From contig NZ_FWWW01000062.1 in assembly GCF_900176135.1 (NCBI RefSeq), positions 1 to 56,496 on the forward strand: a stretch of 56,496 nt of DNA, written 5' to 3'. How positions within the stretch are numbered: position 1 is the stretch's first letter; every line of letters begins with the position of its first letter. Made by a program: the position numbers and the translations under genes. The DNA is from Hymenobacter roseosalivarius DSM 11622 (GTDB lineage Bacteria; Bacteroidota; Bacteroidia; Cytophagales; Hymenobacteraceae). Under the pieces are notes generated by a model that saw only the letters and a list, made by a program, of their open reading frames with translations, was not told where the DNA came from and did no database searches. Positions 24,555 to 33,794 of the stretch are shown piece by piece.

Positions 24555-26075
24555 TTAGCTTCCTAAGGGCGCATTCACGCTCAGCTCCAGCACCGCGCTG
24601 GTATGGTTGCGGGTTTGCTCCACCAGCTCCGGGTTATCGGCCAACGACTGCCCGAACGTGGGAATCATCTCCCGAAACCGGGTCTGCCACTCCGGGGAGG
24701 CGGCCTGCGCGGGGAAGCATTTTTGAATGAGGCTTATCATGATGCTGACGGCTGTAGAGGCGCCGGGCGAGGCACCCAATAAAGCGGCAATGGAGCCATC
24801 GGCGGCGCTTACCATTTCGGTTCCGAACTCCAGTACGCCCCCTTGCTTTTCATCTTTTTTAATAACCTGCACGCGCTGGCCGGCTACCTCCAGCTTCCAG
24901 TCTTCGGCGCGAGCGGTGGGTAAATACTCGCGCAGGGCGGCCAGGCGGTCTTGGGGCGACTGCCGCACCTGGTTGATCAGGTAGCGGGTGAGGGGCAGGT
25001 TTTTGGCCCCCGCGATGAGCATAGGCTTAAGGTTGGTAGCCTTAATGGAGCCTGGCAAATCGAGGAAGGAGCCAAACTTCAGAAACTTGGTGCTGAAGCC
25101 TGCATAGGGGCCAAACAGCAGTTCGCGCTGCCCGTTTATCACGCGCGTATCCAAGTGGGGCACCGACATAGGCGGCGAGCCCACGCTGGCTTTGCCGTAT
25201 ACTTTGGCCTGGTGGCGCTCAATTACGACCGGGTTCACGCACTTCAGCCACTGCCCGCTTACCGGGAAGCCCCCAAACCCTTCACTCTCCGGGATTCCTG
25301 AGGCCAGAAGCAGTGGCAAAGTACCACCGCCCGCCCCGATAAACACGAACCTGGCGCGCAGCTTGCTTTTTTGGCCGGTGGTGCGGTTGTGGGCCCGAAC
25401 GCGCCAGGTACCGTCGTCCTTGCGCCGGATTTTATCGACTTCGTAGCCGAAGTGAAACGTGACGCCGGGCTTTTCCTGCAACAGATAGAACATGCCGCGG
25501 GTGAGGGAGCCAAAGTTCACGTCGGTGCCCAGGTCCATGCGGGTGGCGGCTACTTTGGCGGCCGGGTCGCGGCCTGCCATCACCAAGGGCATCCACTCGC
25601 GCAGCTGCTCCGGGTCCTCGGAGTATTCTATGCCCTGAAACAGCGGCGACTGCACCAGGGCCGCGTGGCGCTTGCGCAGAAAGTCCACGTTTTCGGCGCC
25701 CCACACGAAGCTCATGTGCGGAATATGGTTGATAAACCGCTGAATGCCTTCGACGTGATATTGCTCGGCTAAAAAGGCCCAGAATTGCTTCGAGACCTCA
25801 AAGGACTCCGCGATACCGATGGCCTTGCTGATGTCGATGGAGCCATCGGGGCGCTGAGGCGTGTAGTTCAGCTCGCAGAAGGCCGAGTGTCCGGTGCCGG
25901 CGTTGTTCCAGGCGTCGGAGCTCTCAGCGGCGGCCACGTCGAGGCGCTCAATTACGGTTATCGTGAGGTTGGGGTCCAGCTCCTTGAGCAGGATGCCCAG
26001 GGTAGCACTCATAATGCCGGCTCCGATCAGGACAACGTCGGTAGTGAGGTCGGCGGAAGTGGTGTCTGTATTCAT
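24555..26075 (-). CDS. mqo: malate:quinone oxidoreductase
   Basis: 506 aa FAD enzyme that oxidises malate to oxaloacetate and passes electrons to quinone; peripheral on the inner membrane. It carries the FAD-binding 'LIGAGIMSATLG' (16-27), the MQO signatures 'AAESSDAWNNAGTGHSA' and 'CELNYTPQ', 'GGFPVSGQWLKC' in the middle, and 'LLGASPGASTAVSIM' near the C-terminus. Length and sequence blocks fit MQO throughout. ATG at 26075. It stands alone with a strong terminator. Confidence 0.97.
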   Translation of the reverse strand: MNTDTTSADLTTDVVLIGAGIMSATLGILLKELDPNLTITVIERLDVAAAESSDAWNNAGTGHSAFCELNYTPQRPDGSIDISKAIGIAESFEVSKQFWAFLAEQYHVEGIQRFINHIPHMSFVWGAENVDFLRKRHAALVQSPLFQGIEYSEDPEQLREWMPLVMAGRDPAAKVAATRMDLGTDVNFGSLTRGMFYLLQEKPGVTFHFGYEVDKIRRKDDGTWRVRAHNRTTGQKSKLRARFVFIGAGGGTLPLLLASGIPESEGFGGFPVSGQWLKCVNPVVIERHQAKVYGKASVGSPPMSVPHLDTRVINGQRELLFGPYAGFSTKFLKFGSFLDLPGSIKATNLKPMLIAGAKNLPLTRYLINQVRQSPQDRLAALREYLPTARAEDWKLEVAGQRVQVIKKDEKQGGVLEFGTEMVSAADGSIAALLGASPGASTAVSIMISLIQKCFPAQAASPEWQTRFREMIPTFGQSLADNPELVEQTRNHTSAVLELSVNAPLGS

Positions 26076-26145
26076 CGGGATAAATGGATAGTCTTCACAG
26101 CGTACGAGGGAAGGAAAGTGGCTGCCATTTTTGAACGCTAGTTGT

Positions 26146-26232
26146 CTGTCATCCTGAGCTTGCGAAGGGCCTTCTCACGCTTGAACAAATTGTTGTGACG
26201 GGAAAAGGCCCTTCGCAAGCCCAGGATGACAG
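26146..26232. repeat. family B inverted repeat (copy 2)
   Basis: Arms 26146-26173 and 26205-26232 are inverted copies with one mismatch, starting CTGTCATCCTGAGC. It lies upstream of mqo and beside the family C half-element at 26239-26277. Confidence 0.85.
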
Positions 26233-26238
26233 TATAAC

Positions 26239-26277
26239 CAACGACCGCAACGATTGAGACGCGAATACGCGTCTCTC
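26239..26277. repeat. family C half-element
   Basis: 'CAACGACCGCAACGATTGAG' followed by 'ACGCGAATACGCGTCTCT' repeats the right arm of the complete family C element at 46738-46833. The matching left arm is missing here, so it is probably a truncated copy next to family B. Confidence 0.65.
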
Positions 26278-26299
26278 CCTTGTTCTGTTAAACAAACCT

Positions 26300-27412
26300 T
26301 TACATGGTTTCGTCCGAAACACCCGAGGCGGCGGACAGCCGCCGCTCGTCGGTGTCCACTACGGAGCGGGTTTTGGGCAAGGAGCCCGGATAGTTCTGCT
26401 GAATAAAAGCTACCATCTTTTCCCGCACGTAGCACCTCAGATCGAAGACCCGGCCGGCGTCGCCGGCGCTGACTAGGGCCCGCAGCTCCATGGTGCGCTC
26501 TTTGGAATCGGTGACTTGCAGTACGCACACGCGCTTATCCCAAAGTGGGTGGTTCTCCACGATGTTCTTTAGCTCTGCTCGCACCGCCTCGACGGGAATA
26601 CTGTAATCGGTGTAGATGAACACGGTGCCGGTAAGTTGGGACGTGGTGCGGGTCCAGTTCTGGAAAGGCTTCTCGATGAAATAATTCAGCGGCAATACCA
26701 GCCGCCGCTCGTCCCAGATGCGCATCACCACATACGTAAACGTGATTTCCTCCACCTTGCCCCACTCACCTTCCACTACCAGCACGTCGTCGAGGCGGAT
26801 GGGCTGGGTGAAGGCTAACTGAAAGCCCGCCAGCAGGTTGCTGATGGAGCGCTGGGCGGCAAAGCCCACGATAACGCTGGCAATACCGGCCGAGGTCAGC
26901 AGGCCCGTCCCAATTTTGCGCACCGTGGCAAAGCTCATCAGCACCAGCGCCACCGCCACAAACACGATCAGCGACACCACCAGCTTGCGCACAAACTGGA
27001 GCTGGGTAAACAGCTTGCGCACTCGAAAATTATTTTCCTCATTGAGGTGATAGTGCTGGAGCACCAGATCCTCCACTACGTTCACCGTCTTAACCAGGCC
27101 CCAGGCGAAGGTGGTGATCAGGCCGGTTTCCACTACCCGGCGTAGCACCTCAAAGGGGCGGGCGGTAAGGGGTACCAGGGGCAGCATAAACGAGAGCACC
27201 AGCACCGGAAAAAAGAAGGCGCTGGGTCGACTCAGGTGCTTGACAATGGATTGGATAAGCAGCGGAGAACCGGGCCGCTTAGCGTATCTGCGCAGGGTGC
27301 CAAAGAAGATATATTTAAGGACAAGCCCGCCCGCGAGGCCACCTGCCAGTATGCCCAGCGTGGTCAGAATCTCGCGCCATTGAAAAGATATTTCCCAGGA
27401 CATGTCTTTCAT
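26300..27412 (-). CDS. mechanosensitive ion channel, MscS family
   Basis: About 370 aa from the ATG at 27412 (the frame also has a GTG at 27427). Four hydrophobic segments lie between residues about 15 and 185. The pore-lining helix is visible as 'SAGIASVIVGFAAQRSISNLLAG', followed by the MscS beta domain ('IRLDDVLVVEGEWGKVEEITF', 'LPLNYFIEKPFQNW'). It opens under membrane tension to release osmolytes. The C-terminal extension after about 340 is charged. Inner membrane; standalone gene. Confidence 0.93.
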   Translation of the reverse strand: MKDMSWEISFQWREILTTLGILAGGLAGGLVLKYIFFGTLRRYAKRPGSPLLIQSIVKHLSRPSAFFFPVLVLSFMLPLVPLTARPFEVLRRVVETGLITTFAWGLVKTVNVVEDLVLQHYHLNEENNFRVRKLFTQLQFVRKLVVSLIVFVAVALVLMSFATVRKIGTGLLTSAGIASVIVGFAAQRSISNLLAGFQLAFTQPIRLDDVLVVEGEWGKVEEITFTYVVMRIWDERRLVLPLNYFIEKPFQNWTRTTSQLTGTVFIYTDYSIPVEAVRAELKNIVENHPLWDKRVCVLQVTDSKERTMELRALVSAGDAGRVFDLRCYVREKMVAFIQQNYPGSLPKTRSVVDTDERRLSAASGVSDETM

Positions 27413-27454
27413 AATCAGTAGGGTCACCCCAGCCTATCTTATCTGAACCGCAAC

Positions 27455-27973
27455 CTAGCCCTGCTGGAAAGCAAAGGCTTGAATAGCTTCCCACGGCCCG
27501 CCCCGGTAGGCCCACAGCTGCAGACCGGTGCCGGTAGCTTCGAAAGGCACAAAATCAGCCTTGAGCTGCTCATAAAGAGCGCGGGCCTGCGCCGGGTCCA
27601 CTTTGTTTTGCACCGTTACGTGGGGCCGCAGCTTCTGCTGGTCCTGGGGCGTCAGAGCGGGTTGCCACTGCGTTTGCAGCTCCCGGTGCAGGGCTTGCAA
27701 CGCTTCGTTTTCGAGGGCATACGCTACGCCGCGCCCCAAAAATCGTATGCCCGTAACCTGCAGCTTGATTGGGGGTTGCTTCTGGCAGCGGTCCGCCAGC
27801 TGCGCCACTAGGTCGGAGCGCCGGGCGCCGGGCAGGTGGTGAAAAAGCGTGACGTGGGCCGCCAGAAAATTGCGCTCGGGCGGAAAGTGCTGTTGGCGCA
27901 GCCCATTGAAAAAAGCAAACGAATTGGCATCGAGGGCAAGGGTCAGAATCAGGGGAGCGTCGGCGGAGGTCAT
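27455..27973 (-). CDS. 2'-5' RNA ligase/2H phosphoesterase family protein
   Basis: 172 aa. The two HxT motifs of the 2H phosphoesterase superfamily are present: 'HVTLFHHLPG' in the first half and 'RPHVTVQNKV' in the second. Related enzymes are LigT/ThpR (2'-5' RNA ligase and cyclic phosphodiesterase). Its ATG (27973) overlaps the stop of the nicotinamidase gene by 4 bp, so the pair is translationally coupled. That may hint at a role in NAD or ADP-ribose-phosphate turnover, but this is inference. Confidence 0.9.
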   Translation of the reverse strand: MTSADAPLILTLALDANSFAFFNGLRQQHFPPERNFLAAHVTLFHHLPGARRSDLVAQLADRCQKQPPIKLQVTGIRFLGRGVAYALENEALQALHRELQTQWQPALTPQDQQKLRPHVTVQNKVDPAQARALYEQLKADFVPFEATGTGLQLWAYRGGPWEAIQAFAFQQG

Positions 27974-28611
27974 GCGGGGAGCGGCTGGGGGGCATTTTGA
28001 GGTGAGAGCAGCTCGGTGCTGCTGATAATTTTGCCCCCCCGGCTTTGCAGGTCGGCCTTGGCCCGCTCAAAACCTTCCAGATTGATGGGGCGGGTAGCGT
28101 CTTCAATTAAAAAGGTGGCAAAGCTTTCCGCCAGTGCGTCTTTGGCCGTGAAGTGTACACAGTAATCAGCCGCTAAACCGGCTACATATACCGAGGTGAT
28201 GCCCCGCCCAAAGAGGTACGCAGCTAAGCCGGTGGCTTTGCGGTGGCCGTTGTCGTAAAATCCGCTATAGCTGTCAATTTCCGGGTCGGTGCCTTTGCGG
28301 AAAATGGCTTCAATCCGGTTTGTGTTCAGCTCTGAGTGCAGCTCGGCACCCGGCGTGCCTTGCACGCAGTGCGCGGGCCACAGCACCTGGGGCAAGCCGT
28401 GCAACTTGGTTTCTTCAAAGGGCTGACGGCCAACATGATTGACGGCAAAGCTTTTATGAGTTACCGGATGCCAGTCTTGGGTGGCCACTACCAAGTCGAA
28501 GTGGGGCTGGAGCTGGTTTAATAAGGAAATAACCTGGTCACCTTCGGGTACGGCCAGCGCGCCGCCGGGCACGAAATCATTCTGAACGTCAATGAGCAAT
28601 AAGGCTTTCAT
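27970..28611 (-). CDS. pncA: nicotinamidase
   Basis: 213 aa isochorismatase-fold amidase that converts nicotinamide to nicotinate for NAD salvage. Seen: catalytic Asp in 'LLIDVQNDFVPGGAL' (D8), metal ligands in 'DWHP' and 'HKSFAVNH', 'WPAHCVQGTPGAE', and the catalytic Cys in 'VAGLAADYCVHFTA'. This set distinguishes PncA from other isochorismatase-like enzymes. Overlaps the downstream 2H phosphoesterase gene by 4 bp. Cytoplasmic. Confidence 0.96.
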   Translation of the reverse strand: MKALLLIDVQNDFVPGGALAVPEGDQVISLLNQLQPHFDLVVATQDWHPVTHKSFAVNHVGRQPFEETKLHGLPQVLWPAHCVQGTPGAELHSELNTNRIEAIFRKGTDPEIDSYSGFYDNGHRKATGLAAYLFGRGITSVYVAGLAADYCVHFTAKDALAESFATFLIEDATRPINLEGFERAKADLQSRGGKIISSTELLSPQNAPQPLPA

Positions 28612-28659
28612 GCACTATTTTTACCTTAGAAGTGAGAAGTAAGCGCCTATCCAAACCAT

Positions 28660-28770
28660 TTGTCATGCAGAACATTCCGCGCGTTAAGCCGGCGATGAAG
28701 CATCCCGCATGCTGACGTAGGGCTGCTACTGCTCCCAAACACGCGAGATGCTGCGCGCTGCGCAGCATGA
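28660..28770. repeat. degenerate inverted-repeat intergenic element
   Basis: Contains 'TCATGCAGAAC' near one end and 'GCAGCATGAGGTTCTG' near the other, plus 'GAAGCATCCCGCATGC' against 'GCGAGATGCTGCGCGC'. An imperfect relative of the other intergenic repeats. No ORF. Confidence 0.4.
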
Positions 28771-28817
28771 GGTTCTGATTTTTGTTCCTACGATAAAACT
28801 GACCAAACAACAGTAAA

Positions 28818-29636
28818 ATGATGGAGACGCCCGCAAACTATACCGAGCTGAACCGTCAGCTGTGGAACGCCAAAACCGCTTATCATGTCCAGTCCAGGTT
28901 TTATGACGTGGAGGGGTTTGTGGGGGGTAAATCTTCGCTGAATGACGTTGAGCTGGGGTTGTTGGGTGATGTGCAGGGTAAATCAATTTTGCATCTGCAA
29001 TGTCATTTCGGGCAGGATTCGCTGTCGCTGAGCCGCCTGGGTGCCCACGTAACCGGCGTCGATTTGGCCGACCAAGCCATTGCCAAAGCCCGCGAGTTGG
29101 CGGCGCAGCTGGCGTTGCCAGCTGCGTTTGTGTGCAGCGACGTGTACGAGCTACCCCAGAATCTGCGCCAACAGTTTGATATCGTGTTTACCTCGTACGG
29201 CGTGTTGGGTTGGTTGCCGGATTTGGAGCGCTGGGCGGGCGTGGTACGTTCTTTTCTAAAGCCGGGGGGCAAATTGGTGCTGGTTGAATTTCATCCGGTG
29301 ATCTGGATGTTCGACAACGATTTTACCCGCGTGCAGTACGCGTATTTCAACAAAGAAACCATTACCGAAGTCGAAACCGGAACCTATGCCGACCGCGACG
29401 CCCCGCTGGCGCATACGTCCGTATCGTGGAATCATGACTTGGGCGAAGTGCTGGGTAGCCTATTGCACAACGGACTCAACATAAAGCACTTCGCCGAGTA
29501 TGATTACTCGCCTTATAACTGCTTTGCGCACATGAAGCAAGTGGGCGAGCGTAAGTATCGAATTGAGCATTTGGCTGATAAGCTGCCGATGATGTACTCT
29601 GTAGTAGCCGCCAAAGCAGAAGAAAGCCAGCGTTAA
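28818..29636 (+). CDS. class I SAM-dependent methyltransferase
   Basis: 272 aa. Motif I 'LHLQCHFGQDSLSLSRLGA' with acidic residue in 'VTGVDLADQAIAKAREL', motif II in 'FDIVFTSYGVLGWLPDLERW' and the 'LKPGGKLVLVEFHP' turn define a Rossmann methyltransferase of the methyltransferase 11/25 type. Two adjacent ATGs (28818, 28821) are possible. The substrate cannot be inferred. Standalone. Confidence 0.92.
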   Translation: MMETPANYTELNRQLWNAKTAYHVQSRFYDVEGFVGGKSSLNDVELGLLGDVQGKSILHLQCHFGQDSLSLSRLGAHVTGVDLADQAIAKARELAAQLALPAAFVCSDVYELPQNLRQQFDIVFTSYGVLGWLPDLERWAGVVRSFLKPGGKLVLVEFHPVIWMFDNDFTRVQYAYFNKETITEVETGTYADRDAPLAHTSVSWNHDLGEVLGSLLHNGLNIKHFAEYDYSPYNCFAHMKQVGERKYRIEHLADKLPMMYSVVAAKAEESQR

Positions 29637-29861
29637 AACTTGCTCAGCTCGGTTATTACCTATCAGTAAGAAGCATAAGCTGCGGAGTATCGTGACCATC
29701 AGGGGTAAGATAAAAAATAAACGACCGAGACCAAAAGATAATGTTGTAAGTGACTGATAAACAGGTTGAAAAAGGTGCTTCAGGCTACCGCTTAATTAAG
29801 CCTTGAAGGACCTAAAACGGACCAGCAAACGTTGTCAAGAGCAAGCCAAAACCAGCTCCTG

Positions 29862-30989
29862 ATGTTCGAAAATGCCCCCCAGCTCACCTTGTTTGATTCA
29901 TTGCCTGTACTCACCGAAACACCCACTTCGCAGCCCGTATTGCTTACGCGCCCGGCGCGGGTGTGGCTGCCGAAGCGGGTGCTGTTTACCCCCGATGCGC
30001 TTGACGAGGAGTTTGGCCAGCAGATGTACGAGCGCATCAGCGCCGCCGGCCTGCCTATCGAAGTACTGAAAAGCAACCGCATTACCGGCCTGCGCGGTGC
30101 CGACGAGCGCGAAACATACCGCAATGCCAAGAACACTTTGGCCGTGGTAAAAGCCCCCCCGAGTGCTTTCCGCCTCCAGCCCATCCCGCCTTCGGCTGAT
30201 TGGCAGATGAACCTGGCCGAAGGCTGTCCGGCCCACTGCCAGTATTGCTACCTGGCCGGCAGCCTGCAGGGTCCGCCGGTGGTGCGGGCGTACGCCAATC
30301 TGCCCCAGATGCTGCAAAACACGGCTCAGTACGAGCAAGCCGGCAAGCTGACAACCTTCGAGGTGAGCTGCTACACCGATGTGCTCGGTATTGAGCACCT
30401 GACCGGCAGCCTGGCCGAATGCATCCGCTATTTCGGTACCCGCGAGGGCGCCCAGCTTCGGTTTGTGACCAAATATGATCAGGTAGGATCGTTGCTCAAT
30501 TTGCCCCACAACGGGCAGGTACGCGCCCGCCTGAGTTTGAATGCAGAGCCCGTAACGCGCCGTCTAGAGGGCGGTACTGCTTCACTGGAAGCGCGCTTGC
30601 AGGCTATGCGCCAATTGGCGTTGCCGCGCGAGCAGGGAGGGGGCAGCTACCGCGTAGGGGCCGTAGTGGCGCCCATTATGCCCATTCCCGACTGGCGCGA
30701 TCATTACCGCCATCTCCTCGACCGCCTAGCCGCTATGCTTGACTTTGAGTGCGACTTAACGGCAGAGTTTATCAGCCACCGCTTTACGCCCGGCTCCAAG
30801 GATGTGCTCCAGCAGTGGTATCCCAATATGTCGCTGGACCTAGACGAAAGTACGCGCGCCCAGAAGCGCAATAAGTTTGGGGGCGTGAAGTACGTGTACC
30901 AGCCCGAAGATATGCGCACGCTCAAGCAGTTCTTCTTTGAAGAGTGGCGGCAACGCTTCCCGCAAGCGCCGGTGCTTTATTGGACCTGA
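29862..30989 (+). CDS. spore-photoproduct-lyase family radical SAM protein
   Basis: 375 aa from the ATG at 29862; a TTG 30 bp upstream is rejected. The radical-SAM motif is 'CPAHCQYC' (C122, C126, C129). The segment 'FEVSCYTDVLGIEHLT' places C170 where Bacillus SplB has its hydrogen-donor cysteine, as I recall the SplB sequence. The N-terminal 'ITGLRGADERETYRNAKNTL' and later 'RLSLNAEPVTRRLEGGT' also fit SplB. SplB reverses the thymine dimer special to spores; this organism type does not sporulate, so the substrate is uncertain. DNA repair is the natural inference. Confidence 0.88.
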   Translation: MFENAPQLTLFDSLPVLTETPTSQPVLLTRPARVWLPKRVLFTPDALDEEFGQQMYERISAAGLPIEVLKSNRITGLRGADERETYRNAKNTLAVVKAPPSAFRLQPIPPSADWQMNLAEGCPAHCQYCYLAGSLQGPPVVRAYANLPQMLQNTAQYEQAGKLTTFEVSCYTDVLGIEHLTGSLAECIRYFGTREGAQLRFVTKYDQVGSLLNLPHNGQVRARLSLNAEPVTRRLEGGTASLEARLQAMRQLALPREQGGGSYRVGAVVAPIMPIPDWRDHYRHLLDRLAAMLDFECDLTAEFISHRFTPGSKDVLQQWYPNMSLDLDESTRAQKRNKFGGVKYVYQPEDMRTLKQFFFEEWRQRFPQAPVLYWT

Positions 30990-30990
30990 C

Positions 30991-31036
30991 TCCAACAAAA
31001 AAGCCCCCTAAAGTATCTGGGGGCTTTTTTGTTGGA
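30991..31036. terminator. bidirectional terminator between convergent genes
   Basis: Arms 30991-31008 and 31019-31036 are exact inverted copies (TCCAACAAAAAAGCCCCC) with a 10-nt loop and A/T runs on both sides. It serves the SplB-like gene (+) and the T9SS protein gene (-). Confidence 0.9.
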
Positions 31037-31042
31037 GCCAAG

Positions 31043-32569
31043 CTAAGGCTGAATCACCAGCTTTTGGGTTTCCGTTCGTCCATTAGTTGAAACCCTTACG
31101 TGGTAAACGCCCGGAGTCCATGCTTGGGTAGTTACGCGCACCGTGCGCTGTCCTTCCAGGCGTTGGGTCCAGACCTGCTGGCCCAGACTATTATGTACTT
31201 GCAGTGTGCTGCCGGGCGCGGCCAATTGCGGCAGCTCGACGGCAAAGTAGGTCTGGGCCGGATTTGGGTAAACGCTGACGACTTGCTGCGCTGGTTGAAA
31301 ATCGACTGACTTGATGGGCGAAAAAGCAATGCTGCCGTCGAAGTCCAGAATGGCCAGCCGGTAGTAGTTCGGGCCTGTCTGCGGGGCTTCATCCACGAAG
31401 GAGTAGGTACGGCCCTGGGGGGCATTTGCCCTCACCGAGCCGATAGCTGCCCAGGTCTGGCCGTTATCGATGCTGCGTTCCACGCGGAAATTGTCCGTGC
31501 CGATTTCGGTGGCTGTGGCCCAGTGCAACGATACGCTGGCCCGTTCGGCGCGGGCTTCGAAGCGGGTTAGCGTGACGGGCAGGGGCCGGGCGGGGAGTAC
31601 CGTAGTGGCATCGCCGCGAAAAAGGCCAGTGCCGCTATTCAAAGTTACATTCAGATAATTACCAGTGGTGGCGTCAATCTGGTAGATCTGGCCAGCGTCC
31701 GGTCCACCATCAGTATTGACGGCGTACAGAGTATTGTCAAGGCCCCCAAACATAGCGCCCAGCTCGGCGCGTACGGGCAGGGGTACACTGGGCGTAATGA
31801 CGCGCGCGACCGGGCTGGTAGTCACGTTGCTGACGGTTAGAAGCTGGCCTTCCACCCCCAGATAGCTTTTTAACGTTGGCGAGCCATTCTCCCGCAAAAA
31901 CACCCAGTCACGCGGCCCGCCCGAAAGATCGGGGTTAGTAAGGTTAGCATTGATGGCCGCGAGATAGTTATTAATGATGGCGGCCGTGGCAGGGTCGCTG
32001 ATATCAGCCCGGCGCCAAATGGGAGTCGTAGGATCGGCCGAGTTCAACCGCAGCTCACCTACGTACAGGCGCGGATTGCTTACCCGTATCCGAAACGAGG
32101 GTGGGAAAATAGTGATTACCGGCGAGGCAGTCACCACTAAGCCCGCCAGAAAATAGTTGCCATTATCGCCTCCGGTTCCGAGGAAGTTGAGGGTCGTGCT
32201 GATGTCAGTAAAGCCGGAAGTAGGCGGCGACTCAATACTTCCAGCATTAACGGTGAGCCCGCTCTCTAAATCAATCTGGTACAGGTTGGGCGCTGACAAG
32301 GGCGTTGCCAGCCTGGCGTTGAGGGCGAAGAGCTTAGTTGGGTCGGTGGAGTTGAAGCCCAGAGCGTCGAAAATGGTTTCGCTGCCATCAGTAGCCGCCA
32401 CTGGCCCTATACGCTGAAATGTGCCGTCAGGCAGTATCCGTTGCAGCTGGCTGGGGTTGTTCTGAGCAGCCGGACCGCTGGAGGTAACAGCGAAGCTGCT
32501 GGCAGGTACTTGGGCTAGTACGGGGGACATTGTCGCCAGCCAGCCTAGTATGAGTAAGAGGTTTTTCAT
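31043..32569 (-). CDS. secreted protein with DUF4394-like region and T9SS sorting domain
   Basis: 508 aa from the ATG at 32569. Signal peptide ('MKNLLLILGWLATMSPVLA'). The first ~310 residues are repetitive, with segments 'FDALGFNSTDP', 'NLYQIDLESG', 'LYAVNTDGG', 'IYQIDATTG', suggesting a beta-propeller-like DUF4394-type fold. Residues about 330-420 are a fibronectin-like domain ('TRFEARAERASVSLHWAT'). The last ~80 ('VYPNPAQTYFAVELP' to 'QKLVIQP') are a type A sorting domain that directs export by the type IX system, a Bacteroidota-specific trait. Surface or secreted; ligand unknown. Confidence 0.92.
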   Translation of the reverse strand: MKNLLLILGWLATMSPVLAQVPASSFAVTSSGPAAQNNPSQLQRILPDGTFQRIGPVAATDGSETIFDALGFNSTDPTKLFALNARLATPLSAPNLYQIDLESGLTVNAGSIESPPTSGFTDISTTLNFLGTGGDNGNYFLAGLVVTASPVITIFPPSFRIRVSNPRLYVGELRLNSADPTTPIWRRADISDPATAAIINNYLAAINANLTNPDLSGGPRDWVFLRENGSPTLKSYLGVEGQLLTVSNVTTSPVARVITPSVPLPVRAELGAMFGGLDNTLYAVNTDGGPDAGQIYQIDATTGNYLNVTLNSGTGLFRGDATTVLPARPLPVTLTRFEARAERASVSLHWATATEIGTDNFRVERSIDNGQTWAAIGSVRANAPQGRTYSFVDEAPQTGPNYYRLAILDFDGSIAFSPIKSVDFQPAQQVVSVYPNPAQTYFAVELPQLAAPGSTLQVHNSLGQQVWTQRLEGQRTVRVTTQAWTPGVYHVRVSTNGRTETQKLVIQP

Positions 32570-32805
32570 ATCGAGAAGAAAAGCAGGTATGAAAGGAAGT
32601 CGTAACAATAGTTTGGCAGCGGAATTGGAAGGACAAGTAGCTGATAATGAGCTGAGTTTTTATCCGTGAATCAGTTAAGCAAAACTTAAATCATTATGGA
32701 CGTACGAAATTTTTTCTATGCTGGTCATTCCTTCTACTTTTGATTTGTGCTATTTGTTCAACGGCACATCCTTTCTGTATTTTTTTGCCTCCCCCACGAT
32801 CCTGT

Positions 32806-33609
32806 ATGCTACTGCCTCTCTACCAAATAGACGCCTTCACTAACCGCATCTTCGCGGGCAACCCGGCCGCGGTGTGCCCGCTCACGGAGTGGCTTCCGGC
32901 CGAAACCATGCAGGCAATCGCGGCCGAAAATAACCTCGCCGAAACCGCTTTTTTTGCTCCCCAGGCAGGTACAGATGGCCATTTTGAAATCCGCTGGTTT
33001 ACGCCGGCCGTGGAGGTGGAGCTGTGTGGGCACGCCACGCTGGCCTCGGCCCATGTGCTGTTGCGGCATCTGAATTTTAAGGGAGAAGAAATTACGTTTC
33101 ACTCCAAAAGCGGCCCGCTGCGCGTGAGCCGCCAGGACAACGGCCGCCTCACGCTGGACTTTCCCAGCCGTCCGCCCCAGCCACTGGCCACCGCGCCCGA
33201 GGGCTTGGTCGATGGTCTCGGAGCTACTCCCTTAAAGCTACTGGCCGGCCCCGATCTGGTGGCTTTGTTTAATTCGGAAGCCGAGATACGGGCCATTCAT
33301 CCGAATCAGCTGCACCTGGCGGAGGTGCCGTACCGGGCTGTCATCGTCACGGCGCCCGGCAGCGGCGACATCGACTTTGTCTCGCGGTTTTTTGGCCCCC
33401 GCGTGGGCGTGCCCGAAGACCCGGTGACGGGCTCAGCTCACACCACGCTCATTCCGTATTGGGCCGAAAAGCTGGGCAAAACCGAGCTACGCGCCCGCCA
33501 GGTGTCGCCCCGCGGCGGCGACCTGTGGTGCGAGCTGCGCGGCGACCGGGTGCTCATCAGCGGCTACGCTGTGACGTATTTGAAGGGTGAAATTGAGATT
33601 GAATTGTAA
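32806..33609 (+). CDS. PhzF family isomerase/epimerase-like protein
   Basis: 267 aa from the ATG at 32806 ('MLLPLYQIDAFT'). The longer upstream frame has no family support. Seen: 'FAGNPAAVCPL', catalytic Glu in 'NNLAETAFF', 'RWFTPAVEVELCGHATLASAHVL', and the late block 'EDPVTGSAHTTLIPYWAEKLGK'. These are PhzF/YddE signatures; PhzF isomerises dihydro-hydroxyanthranilate in phenazine synthesis, but most homologues act on unknown small molecules. No phenazine genes are nearby. Confidence 0.93.
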   Translation: MLLPLYQIDAFTNRIFAGNPAAVCPLTEWLPAETMQAIAAENNLAETAFFAPQAGTDGHFEIRWFTPAVEVELCGHATLASAHVLLRHLNFKGEEITFHSKSGPLRVSRQDNGRLTLDFPSRPPQPLATAPEGLVDGLGATPLKLLAGPDLVALFNSEAEIRAIHPNQLHLAEVPYRAVIVTAPGSGDIDFVSRFFGPRVGVPEDPVTGSAHTTLIPYWAEKLGKTELRARQVSPRGGDLWCELRGDRVLISGYAVTYLKGEIEIEL

Positions 33610-33794
33610 ACCCTAAGCGCCGGCTGAGGACGTCGTTGTTCATAGTATAACACTCGCCTGCGACTTTCAGCTTATGCCTATTTTTTATTGCTTAAGCCTA
33701 ACGTCTTTTAGCGTTGAATTACCGCTATCATGGTAGGCTTTTGATAACACTAAGGCGCGGGTTGTTTTACTTATTATCTTAATAATAGCTTCAA

